Of a DNA stretch of 64,000 nt, positions 46,591-54,255 are shown piece by piece (position 1 is the stretch's first letter; every line of letters begins with the position of its first letter). This stretch comes from Castellaniella ginsengisoli (lineage in GTDB: Bacteria; Pseudomonadota; Gammaproteobacteria; Burkholderiales; Burkholderiaceae_B), in the NCBI RefSeq assembly GCF_039523235.1, contig NZ_BAAAEX010000008.1; one strand, written 5' to 3'. The position numbers were made by a program, and so were the translations under genes. The notes under the pieces are model-generated. The model saw only the letters and a program-made list of their open reading frames with translations. It ran no database searches and was not told the origin of the DNA.

Positions 46591-47052
46591 TCAGTCGTTT
46601 TCCTTGACCCGGTAGACCAGGGTCGCGACCTTGGCCAGCCCCAGCACCTTGACCGTGACGCTGCCCAGCAGCAGGCGCGACAGGCCGCTGCGGCCATGGC
46701 TGCCGATGAAGATCAGGTCGCAGCCCTCGGATTGAGCGGCATGCACGATGCCGTCGGCGACGTTGAAATTGGACACTGCCAGGGGCGTGGCCTTGACGCC
46801 GGCGGTCTCGGCCCGGTCGAGCACGGCCTGGAGGTATTTCTTGGCCTGCTCTGCGGCGGTGCGGTCGTAATCTTCGTCCGTGATGGCATAGGCTGCCGCC
46901 ATGCCGTCGAAGCCCACCGTCGCGGCGAAAGGCTGGGTCACGTGCAGCGCAACGACTTCGGCGCCGATGGTCCGGGCGAAGCAGACGCCTTTGTTGGCCG
47001 CCTGGGCGGAGAGCTTGGAGCCATCCGTGGGGATCAGGATCTTCTTGAACAT
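46591..47052 (-). CDS. Universal stress protein (UspA family)
   Basis: 153-residue cytoplasmic protein with FKKILIPTDGSKLSAQAANKGV and the nucleotide-binding GSHGRSGLSRLLLGSVTVKVL (G-2x-G-9x-G[ST]) motif, so an ATP-binding UspA-type protein. The start at 47052 (MFKKILIP) is the family norm. Followed closely by moaA. Role in stress survival is inferred from the family. Confidence 0.92.
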   Translation of the reverse strand: MFKKILIPTDGSKLSAQAANKGVCFARTIGAEVVALHVTQPFAATVGFDGMAAAYAITDEDYDRTAAEQAKKYLQAVLDRAETAGVKATPLAVSNFNVADGIVHAAQSEGCDLIFIGSHGRSGLSRLLLGSVTVKVLGLAKVATLVYRVKEND

Positions 47053-47122
47053 ACGCGGATCATCCAAAACACTGACAGGGAGACATCAGCATAACCGTTG
47101 GCCCCCTGAAAGGACAGTCGGA

Positions 47123-47485
47123 TCAGCCCTGAGTTTGATCTAGGCCATGTTCCCGTGCCGCCATGAACAAATTCGTGCAGCGCGTGCCCGAACGGCAGAA
47201 GGCCAGCACCGGCGCCGGCAGCTCCTGGAGCAGGCTGGCGAACTCGGCGACGTCGGCCGCCGTGATGGCGCCGCTGACCACGGGCTGATAGCGCGCCTGC
47301 AGGCCGGCGGCCCGGGCGGCCCGCAGCACGTCGTCGGACAAAGGCTGCTCGGGGCCGCCCTCGCCGTCCGGACGGTTGATGATGACGGACTTGAAGCCCG
47401 CGTCCGCCAGGGCCTGCATGTCGGCGGGCTGCAGTTGGGGGGCGACGGAGAACGCCGGGGTCAGGGTCTGATAGTTCGGGTTCAT
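47123..47485 (-). CDS. TIGR01244-type sulfur transferase/phosphatase-like protein
   Basis: 120 residues of the rhodanese/dual-specificity-phosphatase-like family often found fused to or beside beta-lactamase-like sulfide oxidation proteins. NYQTLTPAFSVAPQLQPADM opens the domain, VIINRPDGEGGPEQP follows, and the active-site loop is AFCRSGTRCTNL, a Cx5R motif. Its ATG overlaps the end of the deacetylase gene by 4 bases. Whether it acts on sulfur or phosphate is not clear. Confidence 0.8.
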   Translation of the reverse strand: MNPNYQTLTPAFSVAPQLQPADMQALADAGFKSVIINRPDGEGGPEQPLSDDVLRAARAAGLQARYQPVVSGAITAADVAEFASLLQELPAPVLAFCRSGTRCTNLFMAAREHGLDQTQG

Positions 47486-48330
47486 GCGGTTTCCTCGGGG
47501 CGGCGGACCGCCCCTTCGATCGTCAGGTGATGTTCCGCCAGCAACCGCGCCATCAACGCGCCCGCCAGCACCTCGTGTTCGGCCTGGCGCTGCGCCGACA
47601 GGGCATCGGCGCCCTCCGCGCCGAGCGCGGGATGGCACATCAACACGTCGCCGTCGCGGCAGGCTGCCAGCCAGCGGCGCATCCAGCCCTCGTAGGCCGG
47701 AACGCCACCCTGGAAATCATACACGCCCAGAAAGCCGGGATTGAGCGCATGGCCGCGCCGCTGCGCTCGCCGCCGCAGGCCGGCGGCACCCAGGCCGGCG
47801 ATGACGGCGGCCTTGAAACGCAGGCGGGGCGGCAGACCCGCCATGCGGGGCCGTCCGACATCGCGGATCCAGGGGCGGCCGGCGCGCGGCTCAGGCAATG
47901 CCTGGAGCAGCGCATCGCGGATCACCGGCAATTGATGCACGTGCTGGTGGCCATCGACGTAGTCGGGCGCACGGCCCGTGATGTCCTGGAACAGCGCCAC
48001 CTGCCGTTGCACGGCGTCGCGCACGGCCTGGCGGGACAAACGGCCCAGCCAGGCCGTGCGGATCAGGGCGCCCAGGGGCAGGCACAGCCCGGGCTGGCCG
48101 AAGGACTCCGTGAGATTCAGGTGCAGGCCGATCTGCAAACCGGAAGCCCGCAAGGCGGGGATGTCCGCGCGCGCGGCCGGGCCGTCGACCAGCAGACTGG
48201 TGGCCGAGAGACGGCCGCGTCCGGCCAGCGACAGGATGCCGGCGTTCACCGCCGGGTTCATCCCGAAATCATCGGCGCACAATACAATGCGCCGGTATCC
48301 TTGCCCTGCTGCTTGTGAATCCGGATCCAT
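47482..48330 (-). CDS. lgmC: YdjC/ChbG-type polysaccharide deacetylase, lgmC-like
   Basis: 282-residue metal-dependent deacetylase-like protein. The metal site shows in VLCADDFGMN (Asp pair), the histidine motif HLNLTES, DGHQHVHQLP and the catalytic-loop MCHPAL. In Bordetella a member of this family deacetylates GlcNAc on undecaprenyl phosphate to allow glucosamine addition to lipid A phosphates; the other lgm-type genes here (48.3-51.4 kb) suggest the same job. Its ATG and the lgmD ATG share the palindrome CATG. The symbol is a homology-by-context call. Confidence 0.72.
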   Translation of the reverse strand: MDPDSQAAGQGYRRIVLCADDFGMNPAVNAGILSLAGRGRLSATSLLVDGPAARADIPALRASGLQIGLHLNLTESFGQPGLCLPLGALIRTAWLGRLSRQAVRDAVQRQVALFQDITGRAPDYVDGHQHVHQLPVIRDALLQALPEPRAGRPWIRDVGRPRMAGLPPRLRFKAAVIAGLGAAGLRRRAQRRGHALNPGFLGVYDFQGGVPAYEGWMRRWLAACRDGDVLMCHPALGAEGADALSAQRQAEHEVLAGALMARLLAEHHLTIEGAVRRPEETA

Positions 48331-48721
48331 GTTCAAAAAACTCGCTGCCCAGATCGGCTGGTTCGTCATTGTAGGCTGCGCGGCGGCCGCCACCCACTGG
48401 GCGGTCGCCGTGGCGTGCGTGACCCTGGGCGGCCTGGCGCCGCTTGCGGCCAATGTCGTCGGCTGGCTGGTGGCTTTCGGCGTGTCTTTTGCGGGCCACT
48501 ACCGCCTGACCTTCCGCCATCAGCACGCCCCGCTGGTGCGCGCGGCGTCGCGGTTCTTTCTGGTTTCGGCGTTGGGCTTCGCCGTCAATGAGGCCGCCTA
48601 CGCCACGCTGCTGCACCTGACGGCGATCCGCTACGACGTGCTGCTGGCCCTGGTGTTGATCGGCATCGCCGGGATGACCTTCATTCTGGGGCGCTATTGG
48701 GCGTTTCGCCACAGCCATTGA
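48329..48721 (+). CDS. lgmD: GtrA-like membrane protein, lgmD-like
   Basis: 130-residue inner-membrane protein with four helices (about 7-28, 35-55, 76-95 and 105-124) and the GtrA-family features GHYRLTFRHQ and a terminal RYWAFRHSH. GtrA proteins are proposed to flip undecaprenyl-phosphate-linked sugars. In the lgm system such a protein would move the glucosamine carrier to the periplasm. It is the only plus-strand gene of the cluster: its start overlaps that of lgmC and its end overlaps lgmB by 41 bases. Confidence 0.72.
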   Translation: MFKKLAAQIGWFVIVGCAAAATHWAVAVACVTLGGLAPLAANVVGWLVAFGVSFAGHYRLTFRHQHAPLVRAASRFFLVSALGFAVNEAAYATLLHLTAIRYDVLLALVLIGIAGMTFILGRYWAFRHSH

Positions 48722-50327
48722 CGGTTTCCGCGGCGGGGATGCGCCACAGGCCCATCTTGGCCGTCTGCGCCGCTGGCGCACGATCCGCCAGCGCCGGATA
48801 GCGTTCGGCCTCGTCCAGCCAGGCCAGCAGCCAGGCCGTTGCGTGGCCCGGATCGCACAAATAAGCCTGCAGCCGCTCGGGCGACCAGAGCCGGTCGGCC
48901 CCCAGCTCGGGCGCGAAACCGGCTGCATCGGCCAGCTCGCGGCGCCAGTTGTCGCCGCGCATGACCTCCGGGTCATCCCAATGCGCCACGGCAACCACCG
49001 GGCCGCGCCAGCCGGCATACAACGGCACGTCGTAGGCGTACTGATCGAGCATCACCAGCCGGTCGCCGGGCGCCGCATCGGCGGCCAGCACCCGGGCCAG
49101 CGGCTTGTTGCTGCGTTGCGGGAACCACACCAGCACCGCCACAGCCAGCAGGCACAGCCCGGCGGCCACCAGGGCATGCCGCACCAGGCTGCGGCCCGCC
49201 CCCGGGGCGTTGGATTCTTCCCGTTGCTCGAAGGTTTCCTGGATGAACCAGGCCAGCGGCGGCAACACGGCGATGACGTAGCCGACCAGTTTCGAGGCGG
49301 GGATCGAGAAGAACACCAGCACCACGGCCAGCCAGGACAGCATCAGGCCGCGCAGCACCCGGCGGTCGACCTGCTCGATCCGGTGGGCGGGCGGCACGAA
49401 CGCCGTCTGCAACGGCCCCCGGGGCTGGAACCAGCGCCACAACTGGATCGACCAGGGCAGGGTCAGGCCCAGCACCACCGGCACATAGAACCAGAACGGG
49501 TGCGGGTTGTTGAAGCCGGTTTCGAGGAAACGCTGAAAATGCTGGTGGACGATGTAGTAATCGAAGAAACCGGAATGCCGCACCTGCATGACCACCATCC
49601 AGGGCAGGGTCAGCGCCAGGAACAGCAGCATGCCGGGCCACCACAGCAGACGCCCCAGGGCGCGGTACCGGCGCCGGCCGAGCAGCCAGAAGAACAGCAC
49701 CCCGCCCGGCAGCACGACGCCGATCAGGCCCTTGGCCAGGAATCCGGCGGCGGCGGCCGCGTACATGGCCGTCAGCGCCCACGCATCGGGGCGCAATTGC
49801 TCGCGGCGAAACACCGCATCGGCGCCCGCCATCACGGTCAGGCCCATCAGGGCGGCAACCAGCATGTCGAGGTTGGCATAATGCGCGCCGCCGAACAGAA
49901 AGGGCTGCACCGCCAGGATCAGCGCCGTCCTGCCTGCGGCACGGCCGCCGACATAGCGGCGCAGGAAGACGTAGAAGACCGTCACGAGCGCCGTGGCGGC
50001 CAGCACCGAGCACAGCCGTCCGGCCCAGGCGTTGTCGCCGAAGACCGACAGGGATGCCGCCGTCAGCCAGTAAAACAGCGGCGGCTTGTGGAAGAAAGGC
50101 AGGCCGTCCAGGCGCGGCGTCAGGAAGTCGCCCGAGGCCAGCATGTGCCAGGCCACCCCGACGTAGCGGCCCTCGTCGGGCAGCAGCAGCGGATACATCC
50201 AGGTCGTGGCCGCCAGCCAGAGAAAAGTGAACAGCGCCACCCAGGGCCAGGCGCGCCGGCCCTGCAGGCGCTGCCAGGCGGATTCGCCGGCATCGACCAG
50301 CCGGGAGCCAAAGACGGAAAGCTTCAT
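48681..50327 (-). CDS. lgmB: ArnT-like GT39 glycosyltransferase, lgmB-like
   Basis: 548-residue integral membrane glycosyltransferase of the PMT/ArnT family: about 12 helices, the catalytic loop LLPDEGRYVGVAWHM (about 48-62) and PPLFYWLTAASL (82-93), then a periplasmic C-terminal domain. In Bordetella the ArnT-like LgmB transfers glucosamine to lipid A phosphates and raises resistance to cationic peptides. Its start overlaps the lgmA stop as ATGA, matching the Bordetella pairing. Ara4N transfer is an alternative, but no arn genes are present. Confidence 0.8.
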   Translation of the reverse strand: MKLSVFGSRLVDAGESAWQRLQGRRAWPWVALFTFLWLAATTWMYPLLLPDEGRYVGVAWHMLASGDFLTPRLDGLPFFHKPPLFYWLTAASLSVFGDNAWAGRLCSVLAATALVTVFYVFLRRYVGGRAAGRTALILAVQPFLFGGAHYANLDMLVAALMGLTVMAGADAVFRREQLRPDAWALTAMYAAAAAGFLAKGLIGVVLPGGVLFFWLLGRRRYRALGRLLWWPGMLLFLALTLPWMVVMQVRHSGFFDYYIVHQHFQRFLETGFNNPHPFWFYVPVVLGLTLPWSIQLWRWFQPRGPLQTAFVPPAHRIEQVDRRVLRGLMLSWLAVVLVFFSIPASKLVGYVIAVLPPLAWFIQETFEQREESNAPGAGRSLVRHALVAAGLCLLAVAVLVWFPQRSNKPLARVLAADAAPGDRLVMLDQYAYDVPLYAGWRGPVVAVAHWDDPEVMRGDNWRRELADAAGFAPELGADRLWSPERLQAYLCDPGHATAWLLAWLDEAERYPALADRAPAAQTAKMGLWRIPAAETVNGCGETPNSAPE

Positions 50328-51406
50328 GCCTGGCGGCCTCCGGAGGCGAGGACATCGTCGGCCGCATCCGACTGCGCGTAGCGCGGCGGGGGGACCGCCG
50401 TCGGCCCTGGGCGAGGCGCGGACTCGTCGGGATCCCGGCGGCTGCCGGGGTTGGGGCCCGAGCCGTCCAGCCCCGAACCCGCGCGTTCGCGCAGCAGATA
50501 GACGGGCCGCCCCTTGACCTCGGTGAAGATGCGGGCGACGTATTCGCCCACGACGCCCAGAGACATCAGGTTGACTCCGGCGAAGAACAGGATCACGGTG
50601 ATGAGGGAGGCCCAGCCGCGCACGGCATCGCCATAGAGCAGGTGCGACACGATGATGAACAGGCCGTACAGAAAGGCCAGCAGCGACACGCAGGCGCCCA
50701 GCAGGCTGAGCAGGCGCAAAGGCCAGGTGGTGAAGGCCGTCAGGCCGTCCACGGCGAAGCGCAGCAGCTTCAAGGGGCGGAAGCGACTGGTGCCATGCAG
50801 CCGCTGGGGCGGCGTATAGACCATGGATTCGGAGTGGAAGCCGACCCAGGCGAACAGGCCTTTCATGAAACGGTCGCGCTCCGGGAGCTGCTTCAGGGCC
50901 TCGACCACGGCCCGGTCCATCAGGCGGAAGTCGCCGGCGTTGGGCGGCACGCCCAGGCCGTCGGATGTGCGCATCAGGGCATAGAACAGCCGGGTGCCGA
51001 CCCGCTTGAACCAGGTCTCGTCATGGCGCGTGGCCCGCACGGCATAGACCATGTGCACCCCGGCGCGCCAGCGCGCCAGCATCGGGGGAATCATGTCCGG
51101 AGGATGCTGCATGTCGGCGTCCAGGCAGACCACGGCGTCGCCGCGCGCCGCATCCAGCCCGGCGGTCAGGGCGGCCTCTTTGCCGAAATTGCGCGACAGG
51201 CGCAGATAGATGATTTCCGGATGCAGGCTGGTCCAGTGGCGCATCAGCTCGGGCGTGCCGTCGGTGCTGCCGTCGTCGACGACGATGATTTCCGGCATGC
51301 AGTCCTGGCGCGCCAGGACTGTCAGCAATTCCGGCAGCAGCACGCCCAGGTTGGCCTGTTCGTTCAGGCAAGGGATGACGCAGGACAGGGTGACGGGTTG
51401 GGGCAT
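50324..51406 (-). CDS. lgmA: GT2 family polyprenyl-phosphate glycosyltransferase, lgmA-like
   Basis: 360 residues: a cytoplasmic GT2 domain (1-225) with CVIPCLNEQANL, VVDDGSTDGTPELM, DADMQHPPDMI and a GDFRLMDR acceptor loop, then two membrane helices (about 236-258 and 268-292). This resembles ArnC/DPM1-type enzymes that load a sugar on undecaprenyl phosphate. Translationally coupled to lgmB. In the lgm pathway the sugar would be GlcNAc. The proline/glycine-rich C-terminal tail is unusually long. Confidence 0.8.
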   Translation of the reverse strand: MPQPVTLSCVIPCLNEQANLGVLLPELLTVLARQDCMPEIIVVDDGSTDGTPELMRHWTSLHPEIIYLRLSRNFGKEAALTAGLDAARGDAVVCLDADMQHPPDMIPPMLARWRAGVHMVYAVRATRHDETWFKRVGTRLFYALMRTSDGLGVPPNAGDFRLMDRAVVEALKQLPERDRFMKGLFAWVGFHSESMVYTPPQRLHGTSRFRPLKLLRFAVDGLTAFTTWPLRLLSLLGACVSLLAFLYGLFIIVSHLLYGDAVRGWASLITVILFFAGVNLMSLGVVGEYVARIFTEVKGRPVYLLRERAGSGLDGSGPNPGSRRDPDESAPRPGPTAVPPPRYAQSDAADDVLASGGRQA

Positions 51407-51513
51407 GATGGCAAGCGTCAGCAGCGCCGCGGGGGCGCATTCCAGAGGACGGGTGAAGACCCCCGATCATAACTGAACGCCGGGCCTGCGGGCCATGGGC
51501 CGCCGCTTGAATT

Positions 51514-51542
51514 TTGCGGTTCCCCATGAAGATATCTATAAT
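51514..51542 (+). promoter_or_regulatory. Sigma-70 promoter of the haemoglobin-nnrS-nsrR operon
   Basis: TTGCGG (51514-51519) and a consensus TATAAT (51537-51542) are 17 bases apart, 32 bases before the haemoglobin start. The whole -10 region lies inside the candidate NsrR operator. Confidence 0.65.
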
Positions 51543-51551
51543 ATGAACCTT
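51529..51551 (+). promoter_or_regulatory. Candidate NsrR operator
   Basis: A 23-bp dyad starting AAGATATC and ending ATGAACCTT compares with the known NsrR consensus (AAGATGYATTT, then its complement) at roughly 16 of 22 positions. It covers the -10 box of the operon that encodes nsrR itself, as expected of an NO-relieved repressor. Confidence 0.5.
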
Positions 51552-51574
51552 TGCAAATTCCAACCCGCCGCCGC

Positions 51575-51997
51575 ATGGAAGATACCCCGGTCTGCACCGA
51601 AGACGAGATCACCACCCTCGTCCACCATTTCTACCGCCGCGTCCGCCAGGATGCCGTGCTCGGGCCGATCTTCGAGGCCCACATCGACGACTGGGACGAG
51701 CACCTGGAACGCATGGTGCGTTTCTGGTCGTCGCTCCTGCGGCGCACCGGCACCTACAGCGGCACGCCCATGCCGCGCCACATCGCCCTGCCCGGCCTGG
51801 AAGGTCCGATGTTCGTGCGCTGGCTGGACCTGTTCCGGGATACCCTGGACGAATTCGACAACCCGGCCTTCACCGCCCAGGCCGAGGACTTCGCCCGCCG
51901 CATCGCCCGCAGCCTGTGGTACGGCTACCAGATCAGCCACCAACCCGACCAACCCGTGACGGAGTTCGACGCCCATGTCCCGCCTGCTCAATATTGA
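51575..51997 (+). CDS. Group III truncated haemoglobin
   Basis: 140-residue globin of the group III truncated class. Features are VHHFYRRVRQDAVLGPIFEAHI, WDEHLERMVRFWSSLLRRTGTYSGTPMPRHI with the probable proximal His69, and FVRWLDLFRDTLDEF. Linked to nnrS and nsrR, it probably binds or detoxifies nitric oxide. The start at 51575 (MEDTPV) is preferred over an ATG 8 codons earlier. The gene overlaps nnrS by 23 bases. Confidence 0.9.
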   Translation: MEDTPVCTEDEITTLVHHFYRRVRQDAVLGPIFEAHIDDWDEHLERMVRFWSSLLRRTGTYSGTPMPRHIALPGLEGPMFVRWLDLFRDTLDEFDNPAFTAQAEDFARRIARSLWYGYQISHQPDQPVTEFDAHVPPAQY

Positions 51998-53273
51998 GGA
52001 ACCGGCCGCCGCCATGCAGCGGCCCTCCATGACCGCCTTCCTGGCGCTCGGGTTCCGGCCGCTGTACATCGCCGGCGCCGCCTGGGCGCTGATTTCGATC
52101 GCCCTGTGGATTTTCGCCCCGCAGACGCTGGACGGCCCCCTGCCGCACGTCTACTGGCACGCCCACGAAATGCTCTGGGGCTTCATCATCACCATCGCGG
52201 TCGGTTTCCTGCTCACCGCCAGCGCCACCTGGACCGGTTTCAACCCCCTGGCCGGCAGGCCCCTGGGCGCACTGTGCCTGCTGTGGCTGATCGCCCGCAT
52301 CGGCTTCCTGGCCGGTGGCCTGACGGGCTTCTGGATCGCCACGGCGGCCGAGGTGCTGTTCTTCGTGGCCGCCGCAGCCAGCCTGATGCGCGTCATGGTC
52401 AAGGGCCGCAGCCGCCGCAACTATGGCCTGCCGGTGCTGATGCTGGCCCTCGGAGCGGCCGATCTGCTGTATCTGCTGGCCGCCCTGGAGGGCAACTACG
52501 CCACGCTGATGCAGCGCTTCGACCTGGGCCTGATCGGCATGGCCGTGATCGCCCTGCTGATCGCCCGCCGCGTGATCCCCTTCTTTTCCATGCGCATGGT
52601 GCAGGGCCTGCAGATCCCCATGCTGACCCGCTCCGGCCAGGTCCAGATGGTCTTCAGCGCCCTGGCGCTGGTGAGCGGCGTGCTGCTGCAGATCGTGCCC
52701 GCAACCGGCAGGCCGGCGTTCCTGCCGCTGCTGATGGCCTTCAGCCTGGCGCTGACCGGCCTGATCAGCCTGGGGCAGTTGCTGGCCTGGCGTCCGCTGG
52801 CGGTGCTGCGCAAGCCCATGCTGTGGATCCTGTACCTGGGCTACGCCTTCATCGGCATCGGCCTGCTGGTGGCGGCGGTCCAGGTCAGCGGCCTGCTCGA
52901 CCCGGCGCTGCTGCGCGGCCTGCTGGCGCGCAGCGCCACGCACGTGCACCTGATCGGCATGGCCGGCTTCTGCATCCTCATCATCGGCATGCTGACGCGC
53001 ACGGCTCTGGGCCACCTGGGCCGCCCCCTGGCCCTGGACGGCAGCATGCTGGCCAGCTACTGGCTGATGGTCACCGCCGTCGTCTTCCGCCTGGCCGCGC
53101 TGTGGCCTTCCGCGGCCAGCCAGCACTTGCTGCACCTGGCCGCCGCCGCCTGGATCCTGTGCATGGGCCTGTACCTGTGGCGCTTCGTGCCGATGCTGAT
53201 CCGCCCCCGGCCGGACAAACCGGCGCCCGCCGCCCCACCCCGGGCAGCCACTCAGCCGGCCCAGGCACGCTGA
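51975..53273 (+). CDS. nnrS: NnrS-family membrane protein
   Basis: 432-residue haem- and copper-linked membrane protein associated with nitric oxide metabolism and relief of nitrosative stress. About twelve helices. LALGFRPLYIAGAAWAL opens the family domain, HVYWHAHEMLWGFI and ARSATHVHLIGMAGFCILIIGMLTRTALGHLGRPL are NnrS hallmarks with the conserved histidines. Second gene of the haemoglobin-nnrS-nsrR operon. Confidence 0.95.
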   Translation: MSRLLNIEEPAAAMQRPSMTAFLALGFRPLYIAGAAWALISIALWIFAPQTLDGPLPHVYWHAHEMLWGFIITIAVGFLLTASATWTGFNPLAGRPLGALCLLWLIARIGFLAGGLTGFWIATAAEVLFFVAAAASLMRVMVKGRSRRNYGLPVLMLALGAADLLYLLAALEGNYATLMQRFDLGLIGMAVIALLIARRVIPFFSMRMVQGLQIPMLTRSGQVQMVFSALALVSGVLLQIVPATGRPAFLPLLMAFSLALTGLISLGQLLAWRPLAVLRKPMLWILYLGYAFIGIGLLVAAVQVSGLLDPALLRGLLARSATHVHLIGMAGFCILIIGMLTRTALGHLGRPLALDGSMLASYWLMVTAVVFRLAALWPSAASQHLLHLAAAAWILCMGLYLWRFVPMLIRPRPDKPAPAAPPRAATQPAQAR

Positions 53274-53292
53274 AGCGCGCACGGAACCCGCC

Positions 53293-53748
53293 ATGCGCCT
53301 GACCAACATGAGCGACTACGCGGTGCGGCTGCTGATCTACCTGGGCAGCCACCGCGACCGCCTCTGCACGATTGCCGAGATCGCCCGGGTCTACGGCATT
53401 TCCGAACCGCACCTGATGAAGATCACACACCGCCTGGCCCAGCATGGCTGGATCCGCACCGTGCGCGGCAAGAACGGCGGCATGGAACTGGCCCACGAAC
53501 CCGAAGACATCCGCCTGGGGGCGCTGATCCGCGACATGGAGAACGACCTGGCGCTGGTCGAATGCATGGGGTCCGACAACCACTGCATCCTGAGCGGCTG
53601 CTGCGGCCTGAAGCCCATCGTGGCGGGCGCATTGAAGGCCTTCATGGATCACCTGGACGCCCATACCCTGGCCAACGTGATCCCCCCTTTCCCGCCAACG
53701 GCGGTCCGCATTGCGCCGGCGCGCGAGAGCGCGCGAACTGAATCCTGA
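53293..53748 (+). CDS. nsrR: NO-sensing Rrf2-family repressor NsrR
   Basis: 151-residue Rrf2 regulator. The winged-helix part is MRLTNMSDYAVRLLIYL to HGWIRTVRGKNGGMEL; the Fe-S ligands are Cys91, Cys98 and Cys103/104 in VECMGSDNHCILSGCCGLK, the NsrR pattern rather than IscR. It should repress its own operon until nitric oxide reacts with the cluster. It is the last gene of the operon with the haemoglobin and nnrS. Confidence 0.92.
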   Translation: MRLTNMSDYAVRLLIYLGSHRDRLCTIAEIARVYGISEPHLMKITHRLAQHGWIRTVRGKNGGMELAHEPEDIRLGALIRDMENDLALVECMGSDNHCILSGCCGLKPIVAGALKAFMDHLDAHTLANVIPPFPPTAVRIAPARESARTES

Positions 53749-53775
53749 CCCGGCCCGGCCGGCGCATCGCGCCCG

Positions 53776-54171
53776 CTATGCCGGCGGATCCTGATCGCTC
53801 CCGGCGCTTTCGATCAGCATGGCGCGCAAACGCCGGCGTTGTGTTTCGAGCGCCTCGATCTGCCTTTCGAGCATCGACAGCCGCTTGCGCCGGGCATCCG
53901 TGATGTCCGCACACGCCTTCGCCCCTTCGATCAGAAGCATGCAATCGGGAAAACTGCGGATTTCCCGCAGGCTGAAGCCGGCGGCGATCAATCGCTGGAT
54001 TTGCCTGACCTGCGTGATGGCGACCGCCTGGAATGCCCGATAGCCGTTCCCGGCTCGCGCAGAGGCAAGCAATCCGTGCTGATCGTAGTGACGGATGGCG
54101 CGGACGCTCACCCCGGTGGCCTGCGACAGGGCACCGATTTTCAGCATGGCCGCCGTCGATCTCTGATTCAT
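53776..54171 (-). CDS. MerR-family transcriptional regulator
   Basis: 131 residues. The N-terminal HTH MLKIGALSQATGVSVRAIRHYDQHGLL (9-35) is followed by a winged region GNGYRAF and a dimer helix (about 90-120) LSMLERQIEALETQRRRLRAML. Two cysteines (Cys77 and Cys87) lie near the effector position, but the C-terminus lacks a clear metal motif. It is divergent from the exported hydrolase, whose promoter holds the expected MerR-type dyad. GAGGG before the ATG supports the start at 54171. Confidence 0.9.
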   Translation of the reverse strand: MNQRSTAAMLKIGALSQATGVSVRAIRHYDQHGLLASARAGNGYRAFQAVAITQVRQIQRLIAAGFSLREIRSFPDCMLLIEGAKACADITDARRKRLSMLERQIEALETQRRRLRAMLIESAGSDQDPPA

Positions 54172-54194
54172 GGGCCGAACCCTCTCATGTCCGC

Positions 54195-54226
54195 TTGACT
54201 CTTACACTAGTGTCAGAGTTTAGCCT
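54195..54226 (+). promoter_or_regulatory. MerR-type promoter/operator for the exported hydrolase
   Basis: TTGACT (54195-54200) and TAGCCT (54221-54226) are 20 bases apart, the long spacer MerR regulators correct. A 22-bp palindrome, ACTCTTACACTAGTGTCAGAGT (54198-54219), is symmetric at all but one base pair and fills the spacer. Confidence 0.75.
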
Positions 54227-54255
54227 GAGCTCTTTCAAATCGAAGGAGCCTCGCA

